Below, one piece after another: positions 27,681 to 36,505 of a stretch of 64,000 bases of DNA. The translations under genes and the position numbers were made by a program. Within the stretch, counting starts at the first letter, position 1. Every line of letters starts with the position of its first letter. Origin of the DNA: Betaproteobacteria bacterium Ga0074130 (GTDB lineage Bacteria > Pseudomonadota > Gammaproteobacteria > Burkholderiales > Rhodocyclaceae); assembly GCA_001464495.1 (NCBI GenBank), contig LNDZ01000033.1:248001-312000 (forward strand), read 5' to 3'. Below the pieces are notes generated by a model. It did not search any database. It was not told where the DNA came from and was given only the letters and a program-made list of their open reading frames with translations.

Positions 27681-28307
27681 TCAGGCAAAGGTATCGAGTG
27701 TCGTCCCTTTGCTTGAGTCTGAATAGGATGTTGTGTATGCCGCTGTTGAGGCTTTTCGTGATGCGGCAGCCTCCGCTTGTTGGGCACGTTGCTCTGTCAT
27801 CAAGTCTGCGCGACCTTGGGACTCAAGCTGCTTGCCGACAGAGGCCACCTGATAGTCTTGCGGGCTGGGTTGAGCCGGTGCCAGTGCTGCATCCTGAATT
27901 CGCTGACCTTTGTCGATATTGGCGCGTGGTTCGCGTTCAGGCGAGGTATCGATGCCGACTTCACCCCCAATGGCATAGCGCTTGCCATCGGGGCCGTAGG
28001 TGTAAGTGTAGGTTGGGCCACTGGTAATGACACCCCGCCCCGCACTGATGTGCGCCTGCTCATGGGCTCGGACTTCGGCATCGATGCGTTTAAGTTCAGC
28101 GATTCGGCGTTGGGCGGCAGGGCTTAGCTCGACAGTGTCCGTCGGGGCCTTCTTGGCATCCTGCTTGGGCGTATCTGTTGAGGCTGTGCGTTTGCTTTCT
28201 ACCGTGCCAGATACCGTGCCAGCAATAGCGTCAAGCTGGCTCGGGCTGGCATTGGAAATGCCGGCCGTGGCAAGTGACGAATTGAGCGTGACAGAAAGCG
28301 AGGACAT
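27681..28307 (-). CDS. Putative metalloprotease, SprA-related/CJM1_0395 family
   Basis: A 208-residue protein with a disordered N-terminal half (Ser/Thr/Lys-rich, residues 1-65) and a conserved domain: LSPAAQRRIAELKRIDAEV, then RAHEQAHISAGRG, which holds an HExxH zinc-protease-like motif, then SGPTYTYTYGPDGKRYAIGG and PEREPRANIDKGQRI. This combination is typical of the SprA-related family (PF12118), annotated as putative metalloproteases without proven activity. No signal peptide is seen. It stands alone upstream of the metal efflux operon. Confidence 0.85.
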   Translation of the reverse strand: MSSLSVTLNSSLATAGISNASPSQLDAIAGTVSGTVESKRTASTDTPKQDAKKAPTDTVELSPAAQRRIAELKRIDAEVRAHEQAHISAGRGVITSGPTYTYTYGPDGKRYAIGGEVGIDTSPEREPRANIDKGQRIQDAALAPAQPSPQDYQVASVGKQLESQGRADLMTEQRAQQAEAAASRKASTAAYTTSYSDSSKGTTLDTFA

Positions 28308-28408
28308 GGGCGAGTCTAGCTACGAGATATCTCTCATAAGCATAGACCAGCCCCAGCCCCTCTGAAAATAAGAACTTCCGCAGAAAGCGGCGTCAGATTT
28401 ACATGCGC

Positions 28409-29554
28409 TTACAGCACGGCAGGCAATTGGGCGGCAATAGACTGCCGCTCCTTGCTTGCCTCGCCCAGCAGGGCGCAGCCAAGCAGGCTGCCATCCGCCG
28501 CTTTGTAGAGCGCGCGCACCCCACCCTCAATCACTTCTTCCTGCCAGCTGCCGCCGGCGCCGATGGCGGGTGGGCTAACCACGGTTGGGCAGGCCGGGGT
28601 TTTGACCACCACCGGCATGGCTGGATAGCTCACGGCGGTGACGTCACCAGCCAGCGTCTTGGCGAGTGCCCGTGCAGCATTCATGATGGGCAGGATGTAG
28701 GGCAGTACTAAGCCTTCTACTTCGGCGCAGTCGCCCAGTGCATAGACATCCGCTACGCTGGTTTGCAAGTGACGATCCACGACAATGCCACGGTGGGTTT
28801 TCAGACCGGCTGCTGCGGCCAACTCAGTGGCTGGTTTTAGGCCGATGGCTGAGAGCACCAGATCGGCCTTGAACTGCTGGCCGTCGGTCGTGGTCAAGGC
28901 ATAGCCTTCCGCAGTGCTATCCACATTCGTGATGCTGGTGCCAAAGTGGAACTGCACACCCGCTGTGTTCAGCTTCTCCGCAAAGAAACTGGCGGCTTGC
29001 GGCGGTAGCAAACGTCCAAGCGGCTGTGGGGCAAGATCAAACACGCTGACTGGATGTTCGGCAATGCGCAGATCATTCGCGAACTCGCAGCCAATGAGTC
29101 CGGCGCCGAGGATGGCGACATGCATGCCGGGCTGTAGCGTGTTACGGAAGATCGCATAGTCGTCGAGGTTGTTTACCGATAACACATCGGCAGCGCCGCT
29201 GCCTGTCAGTGGCAGGCGAATTGGCTGTGCACCGTTGGCCAGTACCAGCGCGCTATAGGAAATCGGCCCAATGCTGGTGTGTATTTGTTTTGCTTGCGTA
29301 TCGATTGCAGTTACGGTGGTGTGCGCAAGAATGCGGGCCTTCAATTGCTCGGCCAGCTTGTCTGCTGAAGAAAGCAGGAGTTGCGTAGGCGCTTTGCCTG
29401 CAGCTAAGGCATTTGAGAGCGTGGGCTTTGCATAAAAACCACCGTCATCCGTGCTGATGATGGTCAGTTCGATGTCCGTATTCAGCTTGCGCAGCTCACG
29501 CGCCACGCTGACGCCAGCTTGGCCGCTCCCAAGAATAACTACTGATTGGGTCAT
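28409..29554 (-). CDS. Rubredoxin-NAD+ reductase (FAD-dependent)
   Basis: A 381-residue flavoprotein that reduces rubredoxin with NAD(P)H. FAD-binding GSGQAGVSVARELRK starts at residue 9, the NAD-binding VAILGAGLIGCEFANDL lies in the middle, and LGDCAEVEGL is the second FAD contact. It starts 3 bases after the rubredoxin stop, which supports the pairing. Likely co-transcribed with oxyR and rubredoxin. Confidence 0.92.
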   Translation of the reverse strand: MTQSVVILGSGQAGVSVARELRKLNTDIELTIISTDDGGFYAKPTLSNALAAGKAPTQLLLSSADKLAEQLKARILAHTTVTAIDTQAKQIHTSIGPISYSALVLANGAQPIRLPLTGSGAADVLSVNNLDDYAIFRNTLQPGMHVAILGAGLIGCEFANDLRIAEHPVSVFDLAPQPLGRLLPPQAASFFAEKLNTAGVQFHFGTSITNVDSTAEGYALTTTDGQQFKADLVLSAIGLKPATELAAAAGLKTHRGIVVDRHLQTSVADVYALGDCAEVEGLVLPYILPIMNAARALAKTLAGDVTAVSYPAMPVVVKTPACPTVVSPPAIGAGGSWQEEVIEGGVRALYKAADGSLLGCALLGEASKERQSIAAQLPAVL

Positions 29555-29557
29555 GCC

Positions 29558-29737
29558 TTAAATCTCCACCATTTCAAATTCATCTTTGCCCACGTCACAA
29601 TCGGGGCAGATCCAAGAGCGCGGCACATCTTCCCAGCGTGTGCCGGGCGGCAAGCCGTGCTCAGGGTCGCCCAGTGCCTCGTCATAGACGTAGCTGCAAA
29701 TGAGGCAGCGCCACAGTTTAAATTCGCGTTCAGCCAT
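29558..29737 (-). CDS. Rubredoxin
   Basis: A 59-residue one-iron electron carrier. Two CxxC motifs, CLIC (11-14) and CPDC (44-47), provide the four iron ligands; [19 protein letters not shown] and FEMVEI are classic rubredoxin sequence. The frame is short and easily overlooked, but it fits exactly between the oxyR stop (15 bases away) and the reductase start (3 bases away). Confidence 0.96.
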   Translation of the reverse strand: MAEREFKLWRCLICSYVYDEALGDPEHGLPPGTRWEDVPRSWICPDCDVGKDEFEMVEI

Positions 29738-29752
29738 GATCGGACGGAAAAG

Positions 29753-30682
29753 TTAGTGCGCGACGCCGCGCGGGCCGACTTGCTTGGTGCCGGGCAGGTG
29801 GCAATCGAGTACGGCTTCGCGCACGATGTCGATGGCCTTGGAACGTGGGAAGCTGCTGCGCCAGACCAGACCGACCCGCCGTGTTGGTGTGGGCTCGGCA
29901 AAGGGGCGTACCGTCAGCAGTGGTGATTCCTGCGCCAGCGGATCAACTGCGCTGGCAGGCATGACACTGATACCGAGGCCGCTGGCGACCATCAGGCGAA
30001 TGGTTTCGAGCGAACTGCCCTCCAGTACCTGTGGCGATGGTGCATTGCTGGCGCGGGTGCACAAGTCCAGCACCTGATCGCGGAAGCAATTACCGGCACC
30101 CAGCATCAGTAAGGGCTGGTCTAGCAGGTGGTCGGGCTCGACGCCGGGGCTCGTGCTCCACGCATGTCCCTGCGGTAGCAGCACGCGAAACTCTTCTTCG
30201 TAAACCGGTTGAGCCACCAGCCCCGGCTCTTCGCAGGGCAGGGCAATGATGATTAAGTCCAGCTCGCTATTTTTGACCTTGGCGATCAGCTCATGGGTGT
30301 AGCTCTCGACCAGCATCAGCGGCATATTGGGCGCGCGTTGTTTGAGCAGCGGCACCAGTGTAGGCAGCAGATAGGGGCCGATGGTGGGAATCACACCCAG
30401 ACGCAAAGGGCCAACCAGCGGGTCTTTGCCGGCCATGGCAATTTCCGAGACGCGCGCAGCTTCCGCCAGCGTACGCTCGGCCTGGGCAACCACCTGCATG
30501 CCGATTTCAGTCGGGCGGACTTCGCCGGGTGCGCGTTCAAATAGGGCAATGCCAAGTTGCTCTTCGAGCTTCTTCACCGCCACCGACAAGGTCGGTTGGG
30601 CGACAAAACAGGCCTCGGCGGCACGCCCGAAATGGCGGGTGCGGGCAAGGGCAACAATGTATTTGAGATCAGTCAGGGTCAT
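29753..30682 (-). CDS. oxyR: Hydrogen-peroxide sensing regulator OxyR
   Basis: LysR-family activator of peroxide defence, 309 residues. The N-terminal helix-turn-helix spans about residues 3-60. Cys199 and Cys208 in GNCFRDQVLDLC have the same numbers and spacing as the redox pair of E. coli OxyR, so peroxide sensing by disulphide formation is expected. It is followed after 15 bases by rubredoxin and its reductase, which suggests an autoregulated oxidative-stress transcript. Confidence 0.95.
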   Translation of the reverse strand: MTLTDLKYIVALARTRHFGRAAEACFVAQPTLSVAVKKLEEQLGIALFERAPGEVRPTEIGMQVVAQAERTLAEAARVSEIAMAGKDPLVGPLRLGVIPTIGPYLLPTLVPLLKQRAPNMPLMLVESYTHELIAKVKNSELDLIIIALPCEEPGLVAQPVYEEEFRVLLPQGHAWSTSPGVEPDHLLDQPLLMLGAGNCFRDQVLDLCTRASNAPSPQVLEGSSLETIRLMVASGLGISVMPASAVDPLAQESPLLTVRPFAEPTPTRRVGLVWRSSFPRSKAIDIVREAVLDCHLPGTKQVGPRGVAH

Positions 30683-30760
30683 TCCGGCGGGTACCGATAA
30701 GCAGCCCCCCGATTATGCCGCGAATCTTTGGCGGCCGCGACCAACACCGGACTTGCTGGC

Positions 30761-30946
30761 TCAGAAGGAATGAGTGTCCTTGCCAAGCGCCAGCCCCCTA
30801 TCACCGGCCCATTCAGGCAGGGGCTTATCTTTGCCGGGGTGATTGCCCGCCACCCAGTTCTGCTCGCAAATGGGGCACAGAATGCACCCCAAGCGTTGCT
30901 GACGGGGGGGCAGCGATTGGTAACAGTGTGCGCAGACAGTTTGCAT
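30761..30946 (-). CDS. Small zinc-ribbon-like protein, hypothetical
   Basis: A 61-residue frame with CAHC (5-8) and CILCPIC (21-27), a zinc-ribbon or rubredoxin-like arrangement, followed by a basic/polar tail. GGAGG lies 5 bases upstream of the ATG, a much better ribosome site than most genes here have, which is the main reason to accept it. It lies 78 bases upstream of oxyR in the same direction. I do not recognise the family. Confidence 0.55.
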   Translation of the reverse strand: MQTVCAHCYQSLPPRQQRLGCILCPICEQNWVAGNHPGKDKPLPEWAGDRGLALGKDTHSF

Positions 30947-31094
30947 GTGGCCTCCATTCCACTTTCAACTCAGTGGGTTAGCCAGACTGCACGCCACCTA
31001 GTGCAGGTTTGGCGGCGACGTTGCAGCCGGCCTTCCCAATAGGCATTAAGCAAGCATCGTGCATGCACTTATACGGGGAAGTTGTTACGCTTCG

Positions 31095-32306
31095 ATGATG
31101 TCGAATCCACCTGTCACCGCGCTGGATCGCAACCTGATCCGCCAGATTGGATTGCTCTCTTTCGCCGCCTTCGCCAGTAGCGGGGCGGCGCGCATCACCG
31201 ACCCCTTGCTGCCTCAACTGGCGGTCGACTTTGCGGTGTCGGCAGGGCAAGCCTCGCACGCGGTCTCATTCTTCGCGCTTGCCTACGGGTTATTCCAATT
31301 GCTGTACGGCCCCCTGGGCGACCGCTATGGCAAGTACCGCGTTATCAGCTACGCCATGCTCGCCAGTACGTTTGGCGTCTTCGGTACGGCCCTAGCCAGC
31401 GACTTTTCTTGGCTGCTCGTTTTCCGTACGCTGACCGGGGCTACCGCCGCCGCCGCGATTCCGCTGTCGATGGCCTGGATTGCCGACAACGTGGCCTATG
31501 AGCGCCGCCAGCCGGTGCTTGCGTACTTTCTGATCGGGCAGATTTTCGGGATCATCAGCGGACAGATTTTTGGCGGGCTATTTGCTGACCTGACCGGTTG
31601 GCGCGGCGCCTTCTGGTTCATGCTATTTGCGTTCGCGCTGGTGGGTACGTTGCTGATTGCTGAGCTTAAGCGCTCGCCAAGCGTTGATTCAGTGACTGAG
31701 AGTGCACCTGCCAACCTCAGCTTCATACAGCGCTTTGCTGCCGTGGTGCAGGGTCGGTGGGCACGCATCATTCTGGTCGGCGTGTGCTTTGAGGGCGGCT
31801 GTGTCTTTGGCGGCCTTGCCTTTGTACCGACCTATCTGCACCAGCATTTCGGTCTGTCGCTGACGCTGGCGGGGGCCTTAATGGCCATGTTCGGGCTGGG
31901 GGGCTTGTCCTACGCGCTGTTTGCACGCCACTTTGTCGGCTATCTCGGCGAGCGTGGCCTTGCTATTGCGGGTGGCGGCGCGTTGAGTGCGGCGTTCCTC
32001 TTTTTTCTGTTTGCGCCGCATTGGGCTTGGGCCTTGCCGGGGGCGTGGTGTTCCGGCATCGGCTATTACATGCTGCACAACACCTTCCAGATCAATGCCA
32101 CGCAAATGGCACCGGCGCATCGCGGCACTGCCGTGGCGCTGTTTGCATCCAGCTTTTTCTTCGGACAATCGATGGGCGTGTCACTCAATGCGCTGGTGAT
32201 CGATCACCTTGGTTTTGCCTGGGCTTTTGGTATTCCAGCCGTCGCTTTGCCAGTGATCGGCTGCACTTTCGCGGTGTTGTTGGCCCGCGCTAAACCGCAG
32301 GCCTAA
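31095..32306 (+). CDS. MFS transporter (DHA-type, 12 TM)
   Basis: About 403 residues with twelve hydrophobic segments. The cytoplasmic loop after TM2 reads GPLGDRYGKYRVI, the MFS signature GxxxDRxGrrxxl. DPLLPQLAVDF after TM1 suits drug/proton antiporters. Two adjacent ATG codons (31095, 31098) could start it; upstream codons would add an unmatched leader. Substrate unknown; it stands alone between oppositely oriented genes. Confidence 0.82.
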   Translation: MMSNPPVTALDRNLIRQIGLLSFAAFASSGAARITDPLLPQLAVDFAVSAGQASHAVSFFALAYGLFQLLYGPLGDRYGKYRVISYAMLASTFGVFGTALASDFSWLLVFRTLTGATAAAAIPLSMAWIADNVAYERRQPVLAYFLIGQIFGIISGQIFGGLFADLTGWRGAFWFMLFAFALVGTLLIAELKRSPSVDSVTESAPANLSFIQRFAAVVQGRWARIILVGVCFEGGCVFGGLAFVPTYLHQHFGLSLTLAGALMAMFGLGGLSYALFARHFVGYLGERGLAIAGGGALSAAFLFFLFAPHWAWALPGAWCSGIGYYMLHNTFQINATQMAPAHRGTAVALFASSFFFGQSMGVSLNALVIDHLGFAWAFGIPAVALPVIGCTFAVLLARAKPQA

Positions 32307-32316
32307 GCTCAGTAGC

Positions 32317-32892
32317 TCAGTAAGGCCGCACGCCGATCAGCGCCAGATGCAGGAAGCCAGCGAAGACAGCTGTGCCCACCACACCCAGCAAGAGCACCAG
32401 TAAATCACGCTGCATGGAGAGGCGCGGGTAGGTCACACCCGCAGCCTTATCGCGGCGACGCGAGATGCTGAAGCCGACGACCGACCAGACCAGGAAGGCG
32501 CCGAACAGCACCACATCCGCCAGATTGCCATTAGCCAGCAAGTGGGCCAGCGCCCATGTCTTGACCCCTGCCAGCATGGGATGACCCATCTTGGCTTTGA
32601 GGGTGTTGCCCGGAATGTAGGTCGCGGCGAGGCAGATGAAGGCCACCAGCATTAACAGTCCGGCGACGTGCTTGGTCCAGACCGGCGGCAACCACAGCAC
32701 AACCGGGTCGAGGCGCGCTAGGCCGTAGCCGTAGATGATGAGCCCGAGGCCAATGAAAGACAGTACGCTGTAAATACCTTTCCACGGCAGCAGCCCAAGG
32801 CGCGCGATCTGCGTATCACGCCATTGGGGTGCGAGCATGCGGGTGGAATGCACACCCAGAAAAATGATCAGGCCAAGGATCAGAAGTGTCAT
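32317..32892 (-). CDS. NnrU family membrane protein
   Basis: A 191-residue protein with about five or six membrane segments, starting MTLLILGLIIFLGVHSTRML, the NnrU hallmark, and containing HPMLAGVKTWALAHLLANG. Family members occur near nitrite/nitric oxide reduction or isoprenoid-type (Z-ISO) genes, but here the neighbours give no such hint. I chose the ATG with AAAGG seven bases upstream; another ATG six bases earlier is possible. Confidence 0.85.
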   Translation of the reverse strand: MTLLILGLIIFLGVHSTRMLAPQWRDTQIARLGLLPWKGIYSVLSFIGLGLIIYGYGLARLDPVVLWLPPVWTKHVAGLLMLVAFICLAATYIPGNTLKAKMGHPMLAGVKTWALAHLLANGNLADVVLFGAFLVWSVVGFSISRRRDKAAGVTYPRLSMQRDLLVLLLGVVGTAVFAGFLHLALIGVRPY

Positions 32893-32944
32893 GGTCATGC
32901 CTTTCGGGAAAGGAGTCGGACGCGGAATAATTGCAACGGATCGC

Positions 32945-33490
32945 CTAAGGGTGATTGCTGAGCAACTGTAACTTGATCTGGGCGCTGTGTTCACCATTAC
33001 TGAACCACGCTTCGCCGTCTTGTACCGTGCAATGCAGCTGCATCCCGCGGCCCGCCATATCGGTCAGCGCTTGCGCCTGATCGTCGGGCAACAGCCACAC
33101 CCGCACATTTTCCAAGCGCTGGATGTCGCGGCCTTCCTTCTGCCACCAGACTTCGGCCTGACGTTCGCTATAGGTGATCACCACCACCTCGGCGGCGCGC
33201 CCCGACGCGCGGCGCAAGAGCTTTTCATCCGGCAGGCCGACTTCGATCCACTGCTCAATGATCCCGCTGTAATCCTTGCGCCACAACGCGGGTTCGTCGT
33301 CCGCCGAAATGCCACGGCCGAACTCAAGCCGCTCATCCGCATGCAGGGCAAAAGCCAGCACGCGCACCATCAGGCGTTCCTCCGTTTCCGACGGGTGACG
33401 CGCCAGCGTTAGGCCATGTTCGGCGTAGTAGTGTCGGTCCATGTCCGAGACATTGAGGGAGGCTTTGTAGATGGTTGATTTGATGGCCAT
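32945..33490 (-). CDS. yaeQ: YaeQ family protein
   Basis: A 181-residue soluble protein of the YaeQ family, beginning MAIKSTIYKASLNVSDMDRH. The conserved segments HPSETEERLMVRVLAFALHA and LPDEKLLRRASGRA are present; the family fold resembles PD-(D/E)xK nucleases, and the Glu-rich acidic positions persist, but activity is unproven. The upstream in-frame Met codons extend beyond the family start. Followed 52 bases later by nnrU. Confidence 0.9.
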   Translation of the reverse strand: MAIKSTIYKASLNVSDMDRHYYAEHGLTLARHPSETEERLMVRVLAFALHADERLEFGRGISADDEPALWRKDYSGIIEQWIEVGLPDEKLLRRASGRAAEVVVITYSERQAEVWWQKEGRDIQRLENVRVWLLPDDQAQALTDMAGRGMQLHCTVQDGEAWFSNGEHSAQIKLQLLSNHP

Positions 33491-33692
33491 GGGGCAGCTG
33501 TCGCGGTCAGGGGAGGCGGAGAAGGGCATGACTATACGCGCGGCCAGAGCAGATGCGCCGCTTTGAGGCGGGCTTCACAGCGCCTACCAATACCGAAAAA
33601 CGGCGTCAAAGGCTGCGCAAACGCATCGGCAGAGTGAGCGCAAGTCATTGAAAAAAGGTAGAATCTCGCCCCTATCCCGCTTGTGCTCACCC

Positions 33693-33713
33693 GGCGACCG
33701 CGATCCGGTCGCC
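33693..33713 (+). promoter_or_regulatory. Attenuator-like hairpin before the YbiT-type ABC-F gene
   Basis: An 8-bp stem GGCGACCG/CGGTCGCC with loop CGATC is followed by TTTGTC, 20 bases upstream of the GTG start. The short T-run makes a weak terminator; a regulated leader is possible, as known for some ABC-F genes. Confidence 0.45.
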
Positions 33714-33733
33714 TTTGTCATTGGAAATACTTC

Positions 33734-35365
33734 GTGCTCGTCGCATCCAACATCACCATGCAGTTCGGGGCCAAGCCCCTGTTTGAAAACGTCTCGGTCA
33801 AATTCGGCGATGGCAATCGCTATGGCCTGATCGGTGCCAACGGCGCCGGCAAATCCACCTTCATGAAGATTCTGGCCGGCGTGCTGGAGCCATCCAGTGG
33901 CAACGTCGCCCTCGATAGCCATGAACGCATGGCTTTCCTGCGTCAGGACCAGTTCGGTTTTGAAGACCAGCGCGTCATCGATGTCGTGATGATGGGCCAC
34001 ACCGAAATGTGGGCGTGCATGCAGGAGAAGGATGCCATCTACGCCAACCCGGAAGCCACCGAAGACGACTACATGAAGGCGGCCGAGCTGGAAGGCAAGT
34101 TCGCTGAGTACGATGGCTACACCGCTGAGTCACGTGCGGGCGAGCTGCTCTTGGGCGTAGGTATTCCCACCGAACAACACACGGGTCTGATGAGCGAAGT
34201 GGCCCCGGGCTGGAAGCTGCGTGTGCTGCTGTGTCAGGCACTGTTCGCCAACCCAGAAATCCTGCTGTTGGATGAACCGACCAATAACCTCGACATCAAC
34301 ACGATTCGCTGGCTGGAAGATGTGATCAACCAGCGCGAATCCACCATGATCATCATCTCCCATGACCGTCACTTCCTGAATCAGGTGTGTACGCACATGG
34401 CCGACCTTGATTACGGCCGCATCCAGGTCTATCCCGGCACTTACGACGACTACATGGAAGCCTCGACACAAGCGCGTGAGCGTATGTCTTCGGCCAATGC
34501 CAAGGCCAAAGAACGTGTGGCCGAGCTGCAAGAGTTTGTGCGTCGCTTCTCCGCCAATAAGTCTAAGGCCCGTCAGGCCACCAGCCGCGCCAAGCTGATC
34601 GACAAGATCAAGATCGAGGACATGAAGCCCTCGTCGCGCCAGTATCCATGGATGCGGTTTGAGTACGACGACAAGGACAAGCTGCATCGTTTGGCCGTGG
34701 AAGTCGATAACGTCAGCTTCGCCTACCCCGGCGCTGAGCCGCTCTACAAGGGCATCAGCCTGGCGATTGAAGCGGGCGAGAAGGTCGCCATCATTGGTGA
34801 AAACGGCGTGGGTAAAACCACCCTGTTGCGCTTGCTTGCTGGCGAGAACCTGCATGGCCTGACGCCCAGCTACGGCACCGTAAAGTGGGCCGAGAAGGCC
34901 AAGCCCGGCTACTTTGGTCAGGACCACACGGCCGACTTTGCCGAGGATGCCAGCCTCACCGACTGGATTGTGCAGTGGGTGCGTGAAGGCGGCTACGAAG
35001 GCGGCGATGTTGAAACGCTGATTCGCGGCACGCTCGGTCGCTTGCTCTTCTCCGGCGATGAAGTGAAGAAGTCAGTCAAGGTCATTTCCGGCGGCGAACA
35101 AGGCCGCATGTTGTTCGGCAAGCTGATGCTCCTGCGCCGCAACGTCATGCTGATGGACGAGCCGACCAATCACTTGGACATGGAGTCAATCGAGTCGCTC
35201 AACACCGCGCTGGATATGTATCAGGGCACACTGGTGTTCGTCTCGCACGATCGCTTGTTTGTGTCGTCGTTGGCAACGCGCATTATTGAAGTGAAGGCCG
35301 GTGGCCAGATCGTCGATTACCGCGGCAACTACGAAGAGTATCTGGCCAGCCAGGGCATCGAGTAA
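33734..35365 (+). CDS. ybiT: ABC-F ATPase, YbiT type
   Basis: A soluble twin-ATPase of the ABC-F translation-factor family, 543 residues. It aligns from its GTG start ([20 protein letters not shown]) to E. coli YbiT. Walker [10 protein letters not shown] and GENGVGKTT, signatures [15 protein letters not shown] and [15 protein letters not shown], and Walker [12 protein letters not shown] and [10 protein letters not shown] are intact, with the charged interdomain linker (about residues 255-330). It is expected to bind the ribosomal E site. It overlaps pldA by one base, an unusual partner. Confidence 0.92.
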   Translation: MLVASNITMQFGAKPLFENVSVKFGDGNRYGLIGANGAGKSTFMKILAGVLEPSSGNVALDSHERMAFLRQDQFGFEDQRVIDVVMMGHTEMWACMQEKDAIYANPEATEDDYMKAAELEGKFAEYDGYTAESRAGELLLGVGIPTEQHTGLMSEVAPGWKLRVLLCQALFANPEILLLDEPTNNLDINTIRWLEDVINQRESTMIIISHDRHFLNQVCTHMADLDYGRIQVYPGTYDDYMEASTQARERMSSANAKAKERVAELQEFVRRFSANKSKARQATSRAKLIDKIKIEDMKPSSRQYPWMRFEYDDKDKLHRLAVEVDNVSFAYPGAEPLYKGISLAIEAGEKVAIIGENGVGKTTLLRLLAGENLHGLTPSYGTVKWAEKAKPGYFGQDHTADFAEDASLTDWIVQWVREGGYEGGDVETLIRGTLGRLLFSGDEVKKSVKVISGGEQGRMLFGKLMLLRRNVMLMDEPTNHLDMESIESLNTALDMYQGTLVFVSHDRLFVSSLATRIIEVKAGGQIVDYRGNYEEYLASQGIE

Positions 35366-36411
35366 TGAGCAGAACGGTCAGCAAGGCAGCATTGCGACAG
35401 GTCTCATCCGCAGTCGCCTGCCTGCTGCTGGTTAGCACTGCTGCCGCAACCGAGCTGACCAACTGTGCGGGTATCGAGGCAGATCCAGTGCGCCTTGCCT
35501 GCTACGACAAGCTCGCCTTGCCGCGTAAGGTCACAATCATCTCCGATGCCGCCCCGGATGCTGCGCCTGCGCTGCCGGTTGTGATCGAGCAGCCTTTGCC
35601 GCCGTCGCCGGTGAGCATGTTGTCCGAGCGTTGGGAACTGGACCCGGAGAGCAAGGCGGGCACGTTCCAGTTCCGTGCGCACAACCCGACGTACATCATG
35701 CCCTTGTTCATGACCAACAACGTCAATTCGCGCCCGAGCAGTCCGACGCGCGCAGCCGGCGGCGATACCGGGCAACGCAGTAACGAGGTGAAGTTCCAGA
35801 TCAGCTTTAAGACCAAGCTCGCTGAAAATCTCTTCGATGGCGCCAGTGACCTGTGGTTTGGCTATACCCAGCAGTCACACTGGCAAATTTATAACCCGGA
35901 AAGTTCACGTGACTTCCGCGCCACGGACTACCAGCCAGAGCTGATCCTCACCACACGCACGAACTACGATGTGCTGGGTTGGCGTGGGCGCATGGTCAAT
36001 CTGGGTGTACTGCATCAATCGAATGGCCGCGATCAACCACTGTCACGTAGCTGGAACCGCCTGTATGCGCAGGTGGGCCTGGAGCGCGACAACTGGGTGC
36101 TGCTCGCGCGTCCGTGGTGGCGTGTGCCGGAACGCGGCATCAGCGATGACAACCCGGATGTCACCAAGTACATGGGTCATGGCGATCTGGTGGCCATGTG
36201 GAAGAAGAGTGGTCACGTTGTCTCACTGATGGGGCGTAAGAGTTTCAGTGACGGCGGCAAAGGCGCAGCGCAGGCCGACTGGGCCTTTCCCTTGTCGCGC
36301 CAGCTCAAGGGCCATGTGCAGATGTTTAGCGGTTACGGTGAAAGCTTGATCGACTACAACCATCGCCAGACAACTTTCGGCATTGGCGTGTCGCTGAGCG
36401 AGGGGCTGTAA
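35365..36411 (+). CDS. pldA: Outer membrane phospholipase A
   Basis: A 348-residue outer-membrane beta-barrel hydrolase of phospholipids. The catalytic set is His217 and Ser219 (LHQSNG) with Asn231, the same spacing as His142/Ser144/Asn156 in E. coli. A signal peptide ends near STAAA, followed by a short region CAGIEADPVRLACYDKLA seen in betaproteobacterial members. The ATG shares its A with the ABC-F stop (TAATG), so translation is coupled. It ends before a strong bidirectional terminator. Confidence 0.92.
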   Translation: MSRTVSKAALRQVSSAVACLLLVSTAAATELTNCAGIEADPVRLACYDKLALPRKVTIISDAAPDAAPALPVVIEQPLPPSPVSMLSERWELDPESKAGTFQFRAHNPTYIMPLFMTNNVNSRPSSPTRAAGGDTGQRSNEVKFQISFKTKLAENLFDGASDLWFGYTQQSHWQIYNPESSRDFRATDYQPELILTTRTNYDVLGWRGRMVNLGVLHQSNGRDQPLSRSWNRLYAQVGLERDNWVLLARPWWRVPERGISDDNPDVTKYMGHGDLVAMWKKSGHVVSLMGRKSFSDGGKGAAQADWAFPLSRQLKGHVQMFSGYGESLIDYNHRQTTFGIGVSLSEGL

Positions 36412-36450
36412 GAGCGCAAATACGCGCGACAGGATGCCCGTCGCGCGCCA

Positions 36451-36484
36451 ATAAAAAAGCCCACGCATCGGTGGGCTTTTTTAT
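36451..36484. terminator. Bidirectional terminator between pldA and the convergent gene
   Basis: A stem AAAAGCCCAC/GTGGGCTTTT with loop GCATCG, with A- and T-runs on both sides, serves both converging genes. Confidence 0.92.
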
Positions 36485-36505
36485 TGGTCGTGCAGCCTTA
36501 CAAGA

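Noticed and set aside
34130..34927. Minus-strand frame inside the YbiT-type gene
   Set aside because: Antisense shadow of a strongly conserved coding region.
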